Below are positions 1-8,282 of a DNA stretch of 14,957 bases, in pieces. Location: the NCBI GenBank assembly GCA_031292915.1, contig JAUMSH010000012.1:1-14957 (forward strand), given 5' to 3'. This stretch comes from Collinsella sp. Its GTDB lineage: Bacteria; Actinomycetota; Coriobacteriia; Coriobacteriales; Coriobacteriaceae. A model generated the notes under the pieces. The model did not search any database. It was not told the origin of the DNA and worked only from the letters and a program-made list of their open reading frames with translations. The stretch's first letter is position 1, and each line of letters begins with the position of its first letter. Position numbers and translations under genes: made by a program.

Positions 1-9
1 TTCCTATAA

Positions 10-23
10 TATAGCTAGCTATA
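10..23. repeat. 14-bp perfect palindrome at window edge
   Basis: TATAGCT followed directly by AGCTATA forms a perfect palindrome in an AT-rich patch. A TATAAT hexamer lies just to its left at 5-10. It could be an operator or part of a promoter for a gene outside the window, but the flank is cut off so neither can be decided. Confidence 0.4.
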
Positions 24-81
24 ACGTAATTCGACAAGCGGCGCACACGAAAGGGGCGGTACACCACCGCACGTGGACCGT

Positions 82-192
82 TCCGGAAAATGCATCCCGT
101 TCTGGAGCCAAAAACTGGGCCGTAGTTTCCGCCAAGCATCCCATCCGGAAAGCGTGTCCCGTTCTGAGCGCCAAATCCGGGACGCAGTTTCC
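82..192. repeat. Two ungapped copies of a 49-bp hairpin-forming repeat
   Basis: Copy A is 82-130 and copy B is 144-192, a 62-bp period. Both begin TCCGGAAA, share CCCGTTCTG in the middle and end AGTTTCC. They align without gaps at about 35 of 49 positions. In each copy the ends (GGAAA and TTTCC when read on the minus strand) pair, and in copy B the pairing extends through GCGTCCCG with CGGGACACGC, with a few mismatches. No coding sequence fits here. It resembles a dispersed palindromic intergenic element. Apart from this repeat, the palindrome at 10-23 and the terminator at 206-233, I see nothing else in 1-302. Confidence 0.6.
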
Positions 193-205
193 ACTCCAAA
201 CAAAG

Positions 206-233
206 GGCCCCGGCTCGCGATGGAGCCGGGGCC
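206..233 (-). terminator. Terminator of the purine operon
   Basis: A perfect 11-bp GC-rich stem (GGCCCCGGCTC with GAGCCGGGGCC) encloses a 6-nt loop. On the minus strand it is followed by CTTTGTTT. It lies about 70 nt past the xdhD stop codon, which fits an intrinsic terminator ending the five-gene transcript. The T tract is interrupted, so efficiency is uncertain. Confidence 0.7.
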
Positions 234-302
234 AAAGGCGCAGCGTATGTAGTTGATGTTGAGCGCGAACAGCCCATCAGCAATGGCTGTCCGCGCCCTA
301 CC

Positions 303-3080
303 CTACCCGCGGTTGCGAACGCGGCTGTAGGGCGTATCCACCATGGGCAGATCCGGACGCAGCTTGCCGTCGAATGCGCGATAGGCGTTCTGTACGGCGG
401 GCGCCGTGGGGATTGTTGCGATCTCGCCGATGCCCTTGCCGCCGTATGCCACGGGCAGCAGCTCGTCCTTCTCCACGTAGATGGCGTGGATATCCGGAAT
501 CTCGGGCGCACGGAACAACCCGAGCGTACCGTACCTTGCCTGGGGTACGCAGTCCTTGAGCGGCCAGTCCTCGGTAAGCGCATAGCCCATACCCATGAGC
601 ACGCCGCCTTCGATCTGACCCTGGATGGAGATGGGGTTGACCACCTTGCCGGAATCGTGCGCGGCATAGACCTCGCTCACGCGGCCGTCATCATCCAAAA
701 TGACCACATGCGTGGCAAAGCCGTAGCAGATATGGCTCTTGGGGTTGGGAACGTCGGCGCCCAGTTTGTCGGTCGGCTCCAGGTACACGTAGCCAAACTC
801 GCATCCCTCGAGTGCCTTGATGGCGGCCGCGGGATCCTGAGGATGCATACCCTGGCCGGCGACGAGTTCCTGCGTGCGCAGCTGGTAGGCGCGACCGTCA
901 TCGTACTCGATCTTGACGCCGTCGCCATGCGCGCTCACGGGAGCATCGGGCGCGGGCTTGCCAGCCTCGATGCCAACCATGGCATCGCGCAGCAGGAAGG
1001 CGGCGCCGCGCACGGCCTCGCCGGTCACGACCGTCTGACGCGAGCCGGACGTGGTGCCGGAGTCGGGAGCGTTCTCGGTAGAGCACTCGCCGTTGGCAAT
1101 GCAGCGAAGCGGCAGGCCGCATGCCTCGGCAACGTCCTGCAAAAAGACCGTGTTGCAGCCCTGGCCGATGTCGGACGTGGCGGCATAGACCGTAGCCACG
1201 CCGTTCTCGATGCGAATCTTGCAGCGGCCAGCATCGGGCAGACCCACGCCCACGCCGGCATTCTTCATGGCGCAGGCGATGCCGGCGTGTCCGGGATGCG
1301 CATAGTAGGCATCCTTGACCTCGAGCAGCGTCTCCTTAAGCGCCGTGGAGCAGTCGGCAATCTGGCCGTTGGGCAAAACCTCGCCCGGCTCGATGGCATT
1401 ACGGTAGCGAATCTCCCACGGATCTAGGCCGACCTTCTCGGCCAGCAGGTCGATCAGGCTCTCGAGTGCAAACTCGGACTGGCAAACGCCAAAGCCTCGG
1501 TACGCACCGGCGGGCGGGTTGTTGGTGTAGTAGCCAAAGCCGCGAATGTCGGTGTTCTGGTACTTGTAAGGGCCAACAGCATGCGTGCAGGCGCGCTCGA
1601 GCACCGGGCCGCACAGCGACGCATAGGCGCCGGTGTCAAAGTTGATCTCGCAGTCCAAACCGGTAAAGTTGCCCTCGGCGTCGCAGCCCAGCGTAAAGGT
1701 GCCGTCCATGGCGTGGCGCTTGGGATGGAACGCAAGCGACTCGGCGCGTGTGAGCTTGCACTTCACAGGACGCTGGAGCTTATAGGCTGCAAGCGCAGCC
1801 AGGTGCTGGACCGAAACGTCCTCCTTACCGCCAAAGCCGCCGCCCACGAGCATGGTCTCGACGACCACGCGCTCGGGTTCGCTATCCCAGCCAAACATGT
1901 GGGCGCACTCTTTGCGCGTATCGTAGGCGCCCTGGTCGGTCGACTGCACCTTGACGCCGTTCTTGTACGGGAAGGCCACGGCGCACTCGGGCTCCAAGAA
2001 GGCATGCTCGGTAAAGGGCGTGGTAAAGCGCTGTGTCACGGTAAACGCGCTCTCTGCCAGCGCCTTGGCGGCGTCGCCGCGCGTCACGTGACGGCTCTGA
2101 CACACGTTGTCCTTGAGCTCCACTGTGTTGCCAAAGGCAAAGAAGCTGTCGTGCAGGCGCGGGGCGTCGGCAGCTCTGGCCTCGACAATGTTACGCACGG
2201 GCTCCAGCGGCTCGTAATCAATCTTTACGAGCTTCTTGGCCTTCTCAAGCGTCGCCTCGTCCTCGGCAACCACCAGCACGATGGCGTCACCCACGCAGCG
2301 GGTGATATCGCCCTGGGCGATCATGACGTCCCAGTCCTGGATAAGGTGGCCGACCTGGTTGACCGGCACGTCCTCGGCGCGCAGGATGCCCACCACGCCG
2401 GGCAGGGCCTCGGCCTTGGAGGTATCGATGGAGAGCACACGGGCGCGCGGGTACTCGGAGCGCACGGCGCTGGCATAGGTCAGACCCGGCTGATCGAGCT
2501 CGTCGATGTCGTCGGGATACTTGCCCTCGCCGAGCACCTTCTTGCGCACGTCGATGCGGAAGGCGCGCTTGCCCACGCCGTAGTCGTTGCCGCGCTCCAG
2601 GTCCTCGTCGATCTGCTTTTCGCCGCGGAGCACCGCAGCGGCCAGCGAGATGCCCTCGATAATCTTTTTGTAGCCGGTGCAGCGGCAGACGTTACCGCGG
2701 ATGGCGTACTTGATCTGCTCCTCGGTGGGCTCGGGGTCCTCGGCGATGAGCGCCGCACCCGCCATGACCATGCCGGGGATGCAAAAACCGCACTGCACGG
2801 CGCCCACGGCGCCAAAGGCGTACACAAAGGCCTCGCGCACGTCCTCGGGCAGGCCCTCGACGGTCACGATGTTGCGACCGGCGGCAAGAGCGGTGGTCAG
2901 TACGCACGCCTTCACAGCCGCACCGTCCACATGAATGGTGCAGGTACCGCAGGCGCCCTCGGAGCAGCCGTCCTTGGCGGAGTGAATGTGCAGGTCGTCG
3001 CGCAGGTAGCGCAGCAGCGGTTTGTTTTGGGTCGTCGTGCGCTCGATGCCGTTAACGGTAAAAGTGAATTCCTGTGCCAT
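303..3080 (-). CDS. xdhD: XdhD-type molybdenum hydroxylase (purine hydroxylase), FAD domain absent
   Basis: This 925-residue protein is a xanthine dehydrogenase-family enzyme, expected to hydroxylate a purine ring at a molybdopterin centre in the cytoplasm. Order of parts: plant-type 2Fe-2S domain (C39, C44, C47, C59), helical 2Fe-2S domain (C97, C100, C132, C134), a/b hammerhead (about 183-293), then two cofactor-binding domains to the C-terminus. Visible active-site motifs are GGGFGGKE (413-420), GAYRGFG (525-531) and GKGIGE with the likely catalytic Glu886. The layout, an N-terminal Fe-S part fused to the large subunit with no FAD domain, matches E. coli XdhD and the family named selenium-dependent xanthine dehydrogenase. 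The start has a good GAAGGGA site and follows the ferredoxin stop by 12 nt, so it is the last gene of the operon. A selenium ligand cannot be seen from sequence. The substrate (xanthine, hypoxanthine or urate-related) is inferred. Confidence 0.92.
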   Translation of the reverse strand: MAQEFTFTVNGIERTTTQNKPLLRYLRDDLHIHSAKDGCSEGACGTCTIHVDGAAVKACVLTTALAAGRNIVTVEGLPEDVREAFVYAFGAVGAVQCGFCIPGMVMAGAALIAEDPEPTEEQIKYAIRGNVCRCTGYKKIIEGISLAAAVLRGEKQIDEDLERGNDYGVGKRAFRIDVRKKVLGEGKYPDDIDELDQPGLTYASAVRSEYPRARVLSIDTSKAEALPGVVGILRAEDVPVNQVGHLIQDWDVMIAQGDITRCVGDAIVLVVAEDEATLEKAKKLVKIDYEPLEPVRNIVEARAADAPRLHDSFFAFGNTVELKDNVCQSRHVTRGDAAKALAESAFTVTQRFTTPFTEHAFLEPECAVAFPYKNGVKVQSTDQGAYDTRKECAHMFGWDSEPERVVVETMLVGGGFGGKEDVSVQHLAALAAYKLQRPVKCKLTRAESLAFHPKRHAMDGTFTLGCDAEGNFTGLDCEINFDTGAYASLCGPVLERACTHAVGPYKYQNTDIRGFGYYTNNPPAGAYRGFGVCQSEFALESLIDLLAEKVGLDPWEIRYRNAIEPGEVLPNGQIADCSTALKETLLEVKDAYYAHPGHAGIACAMKNAGVGVGLPDAGRCKIRIENGVATVYAATSDIGQGCNTVFLQDVAEACGLPLRCIANGECSTENAPDSGTTSGSRQTVVTGEAVRGAAFLLRDAMVGIEAGKPAPDAPVSAHGDGVKIEYDDGRAYQLRTQELVAGQGMHPQDPAAAIKALEGCEFGYVYLEPTDKLGADVPNPKSHICYGFATHVVILDDDGRVSEVYAAHDSGKVVNPISIQGQIEGGVLMGMGYALTEDWPLKDCVPQARYGTLGLFRAPEIPDIHAIYVEKDELLPVAYGGKGIGEIATIPTAPAVQNAYRAFDGKLRPDLPMVDTPYSRVRNRG

Positions 3081-3092
3081 GGTGATTCCCTT

Positions 3093-3572
3093 CTACACGC
3101 CGGCGGCGATGCCGGTGCGGTCGTGGATGGCGCCATGCGGGCAGACGACGGCGCACATGCCGCACGATAGGCAGTCCACGCCGTCGATATGGGCACAGTT
3201 GTCCTCGATGCGGATAGCGCCGGCAGGGCACTTTTTGGCGCACATACCGCAACCGATGCAGCTCGTGTCGCAGATCTTGCGCGCAATGGCGCCCTTATCG
3301 GTGTTGTTGCAGCGCACCAGAATGTTCTGGTAGCCGGGAACGAAGGCAATCACGCGCTGCGGGCACGCCATGCCGCACAGGCCACAGCCCGTGCACTTGG
3401 AGCGATCCACGCGGGCGATGCCATCGACCAGCGCAATGGCGCCGTGGGGGCAGGCCGTGACGCAGGCGCCACAGCCAATGCAGCCTTCGCTGCAGCGGGC
3501 GTCGCCGCCTGCGGAAGCGCAACCACTTCCGCAGGCAACGTAGGCCACGTTATGTTGAATGGATTTGGCCAT
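3093..3572 (-). CDS. Four-cluster 4Fe-4S ferredoxin, tandem RnfB-like modules (YgfS-like)
   Basis: This 159-residue electron carrier has four full CxxCxxCxxxCP motifs (cysteines 31/34/37/41, 60/63/66/70, 105/108/111/115 and 134/137/140/144). The protein is an internal duplication. Each half begins with a lone Cys, then Cys 13 residues later, then Cys 4 further on (14/27/31 and 88/101/105), followed by two clusters. The second half, with CNNTDKG before CIGCGMC, looks like the C-terminal part of RnfB. There is no membrane segment, signal peptide or flavin site. It sits 11 nt after ygfK and 12 nt before xdhD, and E. coli has a similar-sized ferredoxin (YgfS) in the equivalent region. The likely role is moving electrons between XdhD and YgfK. 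The Shine-Dalgarno site is modest (AGGCGAG). Confidence 0.88.
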   Translation of the reverse strand: MAKSIQHNVAYVACGSGCASAGGDARCSEGCIGCGACVTACPHGAIALVDGIARVDRSKCTGCGLCGMACPQRVIAFVPGYQNILVRCNNTDKGAIARKICDTSCIGCGMCAKKCPAGAIRIEDNCAHIDGVDCLSCGMCAVVCPHGAIHDRTGIAAGV

Positions 3573-3583
3573 AAGAGACTCGC

Positions 3584-6583
3584 CTATTTCTTAAGAAGGT
3601 ACGAATAGTTGTCACGCACAGCCCTGATGGTCAGGCGGACGGCCTCGGGAAGACCGGTGTTGACGGCATCGACCGAGACGGTGCGGACCGTGCCGGCGAC
3701 GCGGACCTTAAAGTGGTCCTCGTCCACAGCCAGGAAGCCCTCGTTCTCGGAGTTCTCCATGTCCTGCTCGCTCCAGAACAGGGTGAGTTTGTCCTTGTAG
3801 GGACGACCCTCCTGGTAGGGACAGAACACGGCGCAGTTGCCGCACTCGTTGCACATGCCGTCGACATGGACGACCTGATGCTTGGCCAGGCCCGGCACCT
3901 TAATTGCCACGTTGGCGCGGTTGGGGCACACGTCGCAGCAGACCTCGCACACCGAGCCGCAGCCCAGGCAGCGGGTCTTGGTGCAGTTGCGCTTGTCGCG
4001 GCACAGCGACCCCTTGCGCTCGTAGCAGGTGTCCTCGCGGCCGGCCTGCTCGTTGCAGTCGGCGTACTTGTTAAAGTCCACACCGGCGATGGCACGGGCG
4101 ACCTCGGCGGCATCGGCGATAGCCTCGACCACGGTGGCAGGACCGCGACGGCAGTCGCCGGCAGCCCAAACGCCCTCGACGCCGGTGGAGGTGGCGGCAA
4201 GACGGCCGCGACGGTCGTGCTCGACGCCCGCGGCATCGTACAGGCTGGCATCGATGCCCTCGCCCACGGCGCAGATCACCGTGGTGGCGGAAAGCTCGAC
4301 GGTCTCGCCCGTGGCGACGGGGCTGCGACGGCCGCTTGCATCCGGCTCGCCGAGCTCCATGACGTCGCAGGTCAGCACGGAGCCGTTGAGTGCCTTGGGC
4401 GCCAGCAGCTCGCAGAGCTCAACGCCGTCGGCAAGAGCAAGATCGAGCTCTTCCTCGTCGGCGGGCATCTGCTTCTTGGTGCGGCGATACACCAGGCGCA
4501 CGTTCTTCACACCAGCCAGACGCTTGGCCACGCGGGCCGCGTCCATGGCGGTGTTGCCGGCGCCAATGACCACGACGTCCTCGCCCAGCTCGAGTTTCTC
4601 GCCCTTCTTGGCGGCCTCGAGGAACTCCAGCACATCGAGCTCGGCACCCTCGCCCAGGCCCGCAGAGCCGGGCATCCAGGCACCGGTGGCCACGACCACG
4701 TCGGTAAAGCCCTGGTCCTTGAGCTCGTCAATGGAATCAACGCGAGCGTTGAGCTGCACCTTGGCGCCAAAGGCTAGGCAGAGCTCGGCATCGTGGGAGA
4801 TATCGTCGCTCGCGATGCGGAACTCGGGAATCACGTGACGGACCACGCCACCGAGCGAATCGCGGGCCTCAAAGATGGTGACGGGCACGCCGGCACGCGT
4901 CAGGAAGAACGCCGTCGCCAGGCCGGCCGGGCCGCCGCCGATAACGGCAACGTTGCGCTCGCCGTCGTTTGCGATGGCCTGGGCACGCAGCTTGGGCAGC
5001 ACGGCGGTCATGGCCTCGCGGGCGGCCTTGAGCTTGCTGGCGCGAATCTGGGCGCCCTCGGGCTCGTAGAACGCACGCTCGCAGGCACGGCCGCAGGGAT
5101 GCGGGCAGATGGTGCCGGTAATGAACGGCAGAGCGTTGCGCTCGATGATGATGTTGAGCGCGTCCTCGTAGCGGCCCTCGTCAACAGCCGCCAGATAGGC
5201 GGGAATATCCTGCTGGATGGGGCAGCTCGTGCGGCACGGCGTGGTAAAGCAATCGGAAAGCGGGCTCTTGCCGGCGACCTTGCGGTCGGGCAGCGGACGC
5301 AGCGGCTTCTTGTAGAGCGGGTTGGTGAGCGAGTCGGTCTGGATCGCAGTCACGGCCTCGAGAGAGACACCCGCGAACGGCTTGCCATCCAGATCGGTAA
5401 ACTCGCCAGCCATCTGGCTAAAGCGCTCGTAGCCACCGGGCTTGAGCACGTCGGTCGCCAGGGTGACGGGCCAAATGCCAGCATCGTACAGGGCGCGGAT
5501 GTTGTAGACCGTGGCGCCGCCGGAGTAGCTGATGCGCAGCTTGCCATCAAACTGCTCGGTAATGCGGCGGGCGGCCTCGATGGTCAGCGAGAACAGCGAA
5601 CGGCCGGACATGTACATCTCGGTGGAGGGCAGCTCGTTTCTCGTCACGTCGACGGGGAACGTGTTGGTCAGCTTGACGCCAAACTCCAGGCCGCGCTCGG
5701 CGCACAGGGCAATCAGGCGCCCGAACATAGGCACGGCATCGGCCCACTGCAGGTCCTCGCGAAAGTGCGTGTCATCGAAGACGATGTAGTCAAAGCCCAG
5801 CTCGTTCAGACGCTGGCGGGCAAACTCATAGCCCAGCAGCGTGGGGTTGCACTTGATGTAGGTATTGAGGCCCTTCTCGGTGATCAGATAGGTCGCGATG
5901 CGCTCGATCTCGGCGGGCGGGCAGCCGTGCAGGGTAGACTCGGTGATGGAGTTGGAGACGCGTGCCGGGATGGATTCGACAAATGCGGCGTCGACATGCT
6001 CAAACTTGTCCAAGTTGGCGAGCGCCCACGTGCGGCACTCGTTCCAAACCTCGGAGCCGCTGGCGTCCTTCATGCCCTCGATGTAGGCGTCGACCTTGGG
6101 GCTCTTGATGCCCTCGAGGTCATAGCCCACGGACATGTTGAAGACAAAGCCGTCCGGGCTACCTAGGCCGTACTCGCGAGCGATGAGGTGGCAGGCGAAC
6201 CATGCCTTCACGTACTCGGCAAAAGCCTGCGGAACCTCGAGCTCGGTCGACCACTCGCAGTTGTAGCACTCGTCCTGCGCCACGATGCAGGGCTTGTTCA
6301 CACACTTGGAGAGCTCCTCGCCGTCCATCACCTGAACGGTCTTGAGCTCAAAGAAGCGGGAACCGGCCACGTAGGATGCCACGATGTTCTGGGCCAGCTG
6401 CGTGTTGGGGCCGGCGGCCGGGCCAAACGGAGTCTCGATGCGCTCGTCAAAAATGGGAAGCGCGCCCTCCTGGTTGGTCGTGACCATCTTGCGCACGCCA
6501 AAGACGGCGCCCTGGGTCTTGTGCTCCTCGATGATCCAGTTCATCAGCTGCGAAAACGGGATCGGCCTCATGATGTCGCTCAT
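3584..6583 (-). CDS. ygfK: YgfK-type oxidoreductase (DHOD-like barrel, GltD-like flavin module, 4Fe-4S)
   Basis: This 999-residue protein matches E. coli YgfK (about 1030 residues) along its length; TIGRFAM calls the family putative selenate reductase, YgfK subunit. Residues 1-430 are a barrel domain like dihydroorotate/dihydropyrimidine dehydrogenase (GPAAGPNTQLAQN near 54, SYSGGA near 352). Residues 440-540 are the GltD-type Fe-S helical domain (C445, C450, C454, C493, C497, C501). FAD and NAD(P) folds follow (GGGPAG 549-554, GAGNTAMD near 674, WAAGD 806-810). The C-terminus has two 4Fe-4S motifs (CLGCGSVCEVCCDVCP from 872, CNECGNCAVFCP from 911). The architecture resembles dihydropyrimidine dehydrogenase rearranged, so it could reduce a purine-derived ring with NAD(P)H or re-oxidise XdhD. 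I start at MSDIMRPIPF because GAGGAG lies 6 nt upstream and E. coli YgfK begins MGDIMRPIPF. The 41-codon upstream in-frame extension is arginine-rich and unlike the family. The true reaction is unproven. Confidence 0.93.
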   Translation of the reverse strand: MSDIMRPIPFSQLMNWIIEEHKTQGAVFGVRKMVTTNQEGALPIFDERIETPFGPAAGPNTQLAQNIVASYVAGSRFFELKTVQVMDGEELSKCVNKPCIVAQDECYNCEWSTELEVPQAFAEYVKAWFACHLIAREYGLGSPDGFVFNMSVGYDLEGIKSPKVDAYIEGMKDASGSEVWNECRTWALANLDKFEHVDAAFVESIPARVSNSITESTLHGCPPAEIERIATYLITEKGLNTYIKCNPTLLGYEFARQRLNELGFDYIVFDDTHFREDLQWADAVPMFGRLIALCAERGLEFGVKLTNTFPVDVTRNELPSTEMYMSGRSLFSLTIEAARRITEQFDGKLRISYSGGATVYNIRALYDAGIWPVTLATDVLKPGGYERFSQMAGEFTDLDGKPFAGVSLEAVTAIQTDSLTNPLYKKPLRPLPDRKVAGKSPLSDCFTTPCRTSCPIQQDIPAYLAAVDEGRYEDALNIIIERNALPFITGTICPHPCGRACERAFYEPEGAQIRASKLKAAREAMTAVLPKLRAQAIANDGERNVAVIGGGPAGLATAFFLTRAGVPVTIFEARDSLGGVVRHVIPEFRIASDDISHDAELCLAFGAKVQLNARVDSIDELKDQGFTDVVVATGAWMPGSAGLGEGAELDVLEFLEAAKKGEKLELGEDVVVIGAGNTAMDAARVAKRLAGVKNVRLVYRRTKKQMPADEEELDLALADGVELCELLAPKALNGSVLTCDVMELGEPDASGRRSPVATGETVELSATTVICAVGEGIDASLYDAAGVEHDRRGRLAATSTGVEGVWAAGDCRRGPATVVEAIADAAEVARAIAGVDFNKYADCNEQAGREDTCYERKGSLCRDKRNCTKTRCLGCGSVCEVCCDVCPNRANVAIKVPGLAKHQVVHVDGMCNECGNCAVFCPYQEGRPYKDKLTLFWSEQDMENSENEGFLAVDEDHFKVRVAGTVRTVSVDAVNTGLPEAVRLTIRAVRDNYSYLLKK

Positions 6584-6731
6584 AATGAGCTCCTCTCTGT
6601 AACGCCCGGCGAGACCGCGCGGCGGGCGCAAATACGGTGTAGCGCTAGCACAGCGCCGGCGACCCCGCGGAGGTCGCCTATACGCGCGTCGGATGCGGCG
6701 AAACATTCGGCGTGCGTGAATCTACTTGTAA
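6584..6731 (-). other. Structured ssnA-ygfK intercistronic region
   Basis: This 148-bp gap is the longest between ssnA and the genes that follow it in the operon, apart from the gap at 8088-8282. It contains GGCGACC/GGTCGCC (6658-6664 with 6672-6678, 7-nt loop) and a smaller GCGCT/AGCGC pair near 6642-6655. I found no convincing promoter or T-tract terminator. It may set relative mRNA levels of ssnA and ygfK by folding or processing. Confidence 0.4.
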
Positions 6732-8087
6732 TTAGTAGGCGCGATCGTTGAGCGTGCTCCAGAGCTTCTTGGACTCAGCCATGGTCCACGCGTTGATCTT
6801 GTCCTCATCGATACCGACAAACTCGCGATCCTTGTACAGGACGCGGCCGTTGATGATGGTGGTGCGGCAGTTTTTGCCCATCATGCCAAAGAGCATGTGG
6901 CCGTCGATGTTCTCCTCGCTCAGCGGCGTAAAGGGCTTGTAGTCCATTACGATGACGTCGGCGGCAGCGCCGGGCTCAAGCACACCGAGCTTGCGATCGA
7001 AGTACTTGCTCGCCATCTTGGCGTTGTTCTCGAACAGCATGGTCATGGCCTCGCACCAGCCCACGTTGGGCATGGCGGCGTTGTGGCGCTGAATGATCAG
7101 GAAGACCTTGAGGCTCTCGAGCATATCGTGGGTGTAGGCATCGGTGCCCATGCACACGGGGATGCCGCGGCGGAAGAACTCGAGCACGGGGGCGCAGCCC
7201 ACGGCATTACCCATATTGGATTCGGGGTTGTTGACCAGCCAGGTGCCGGACTCCTTGACGATATCCATCTCGGCAGGCGTCACGTGGATGCAGTGGCCGA
7301 GCATGGTGTCGGGACCGAGCAGGTTGTGCTGCAGCAGGCGCTCGACGGGGCTGATGCCGCCGCGGTTGAGGCGGGAGTCCCACACATCGTTCATGCCCTC
7401 GCACACGTGGATGTGGAAGCCGGTCAGGCCGTTGTTGGCCTCGGCCATCTTGTCCATGGTCTCGTCCGACAGCGTAAAGGTGGCATGTCCGCCAAACATG
7501 GCGGCGATCATGTGGTTATCGTTATCGCGACGCTCCTTGGCGGCCCACTGGGCAAACTCGGCGTTCTCGGCAATAGCCTGGTCGCACTTTTCCTGACCAC
7601 GGCGGTCGGAAACCTCGTAGCACAGGCACGAACGCATGCCCAGCTCCTGAGCGGCGTCCTTAATGGTAAAGAGGCTGCCCGGAATCTCGCAGAAGCTCGC
7701 ATGGTGATCGAAGATCGTGGTGACGCCGTCGCGGATGGAATCCAGAATCGTGGCATAGGCGCTGGCCTTGGTGCCGTCGAGCGTCAGGTTGTCGTCAATC
7801 TTCCACCACTGCTGCTCAAGATTCTCCAGGAAGTTGGTGGGGTTGCAGCCCTTAATGGCAAGGCCGCGGGCCAGACCCGAGTAGATGTGGGTGTGGCAGT
7901 TGATAAGTCCGGGCATGATGAGGTTACCCTGGGCGTCGACGTACTCGGCATCCGGGTACTTGACCTTGAGCTCGCACTCGGGGCCCACTTCGACGATCGT
8001 ATCTCCGTCAATGGCGACTGCACCGTTTGGAATGAACGGGGCCTGAGCGTTGCGGGTAAAGACGGAACCGTTAGCGACCAGAAGCAT
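6732..8087 (-). CDS. ssnA: SsnA-type metal-dependent amidohydrolase
   Basis: This 451-residue amidohydrolase-superfamily enzyme (ATZ/TRZ-like) matches E. coli SsnA in length and motifs such as YSGLARG and FDHHAS. Visible metal and catalytic positions are HTH (H65, H67), HIHVCE (H227, E230), LGHC (H265) and GTD (D316). Family members hydrolyse aminated or cyclic amide bonds in heterocycles, so deamination or ring opening of a purine or a product of it is plausible. TIGRFAM lists it as a putative selenium metabolism protein because it co-occurs with YgfK and XdhD. The start at 8087 is chosen over an ATG 18 bases upstream because AAGGGAG lies 5 nt before it and the protein then begins MLLVANGSV, like MLILKNVT in E. 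coli. It lies between the permease and ygfK. The exact substrate is unknown. Confidence 0.92.
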   Translation of the reverse strand: MLLVANGSVFTRNAQAPFIPNGAVAIDGDTIVEVGPECELKVKYPDAEYVDAQGNLIMPGLINCHTHIYSGLARGLAIKGCNPTNFLENLEQQWWKIDDNLTLDGTKASAYATILDSIRDGVTTIFDHHASFCEIPGSLFTIKDAAQELGMRSCLCYEVSDRRGQEKCDQAIAENAEFAQWAAKERRDNDNHMIAAMFGGHATFTLSDETMDKMAEANNGLTGFHIHVCEGMNDVWDSRLNRGGISPVERLLQHNLLGPDTMLGHCIHVTPAEMDIVKESGTWLVNNPESNMGNAVGCAPVLEFFRRGIPVCMGTDAYTHDMLESLKVFLIIQRHNAAMPNVGWCEAMTMLFENNAKMASKYFDRKLGVLEPGAAADVIVMDYKPFTPLSEENIDGHMLFGMMGKNCRTTIINGRVLYKDREFVGIDEDKINAWTMAESKKLWSTLNDRAY

Positions 8088-8282
8088 GGATGCTCCCTTC
8101 GACATCAGAGGCGGGGTTTGACACCTCTGACATGGCGGAGTGCGAAGCGCCGGCCTACACCGGAAACGGGCCCTCTCCCGTCAACGCTTCACCAAAGGGA
8201 CAAACCCTTTGAAGTGCGGCTTGGCGCCGCATGGCGTCGGCGGACGAGGCGATGCGTCCGCCGACGAATAGCACCGAATTGG
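8088..8282 (-). other. Hairpin-rich permease-ssnA intercistronic region
   Basis: Four inverted repeats lie in this 195-bp gap: a 12-bp stem (8235-8246 with 8255-8266, loop AGGCGATG) 17 nt after the permease stop; GCGGC/GCCGC (8216-8230); CAAAGGG/CCCTTTG (8193-8199 with 8205-8211); and TCAGAGG/CCTCTGA (8105-8111 with 8124-8130) just before the ssnA Shine-Dalgarno. None has a T tract on the minus strand, and I see no AT-rich -10 box. It reads as a processing, stabilising or attenuating spacer rather than an operon boundary, though a missed terminator/promoter pair is possible. Confidence 0.5.

Noticed and set aside
15..203. A 62-codon minus-strand frame at the left edge
   Set aside because: It consists of the two hairpin repeat copies translated, with no plausible start signal.
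1581..3170. A 529-codon open frame on the plus strand opposite xdhD
   Set aside because: Its product is a low-complexity Leu/Gly/Ala/His sequence with no family resemblance, mirroring the xdhD codon pattern.
4793..6166. A 457-codon open frame opposite ygfK
   Set aside because: It is antisense to a clear YgfK homologue and has no ribosome binding site or recognisable domain.
6584..6706. Extension of YgfK by 41 residues upstream
   Set aside because: The extension is arginine-rich noncoding-like sequence, while the internal start has an ideal ribosome binding site and matches the family N-terminus.
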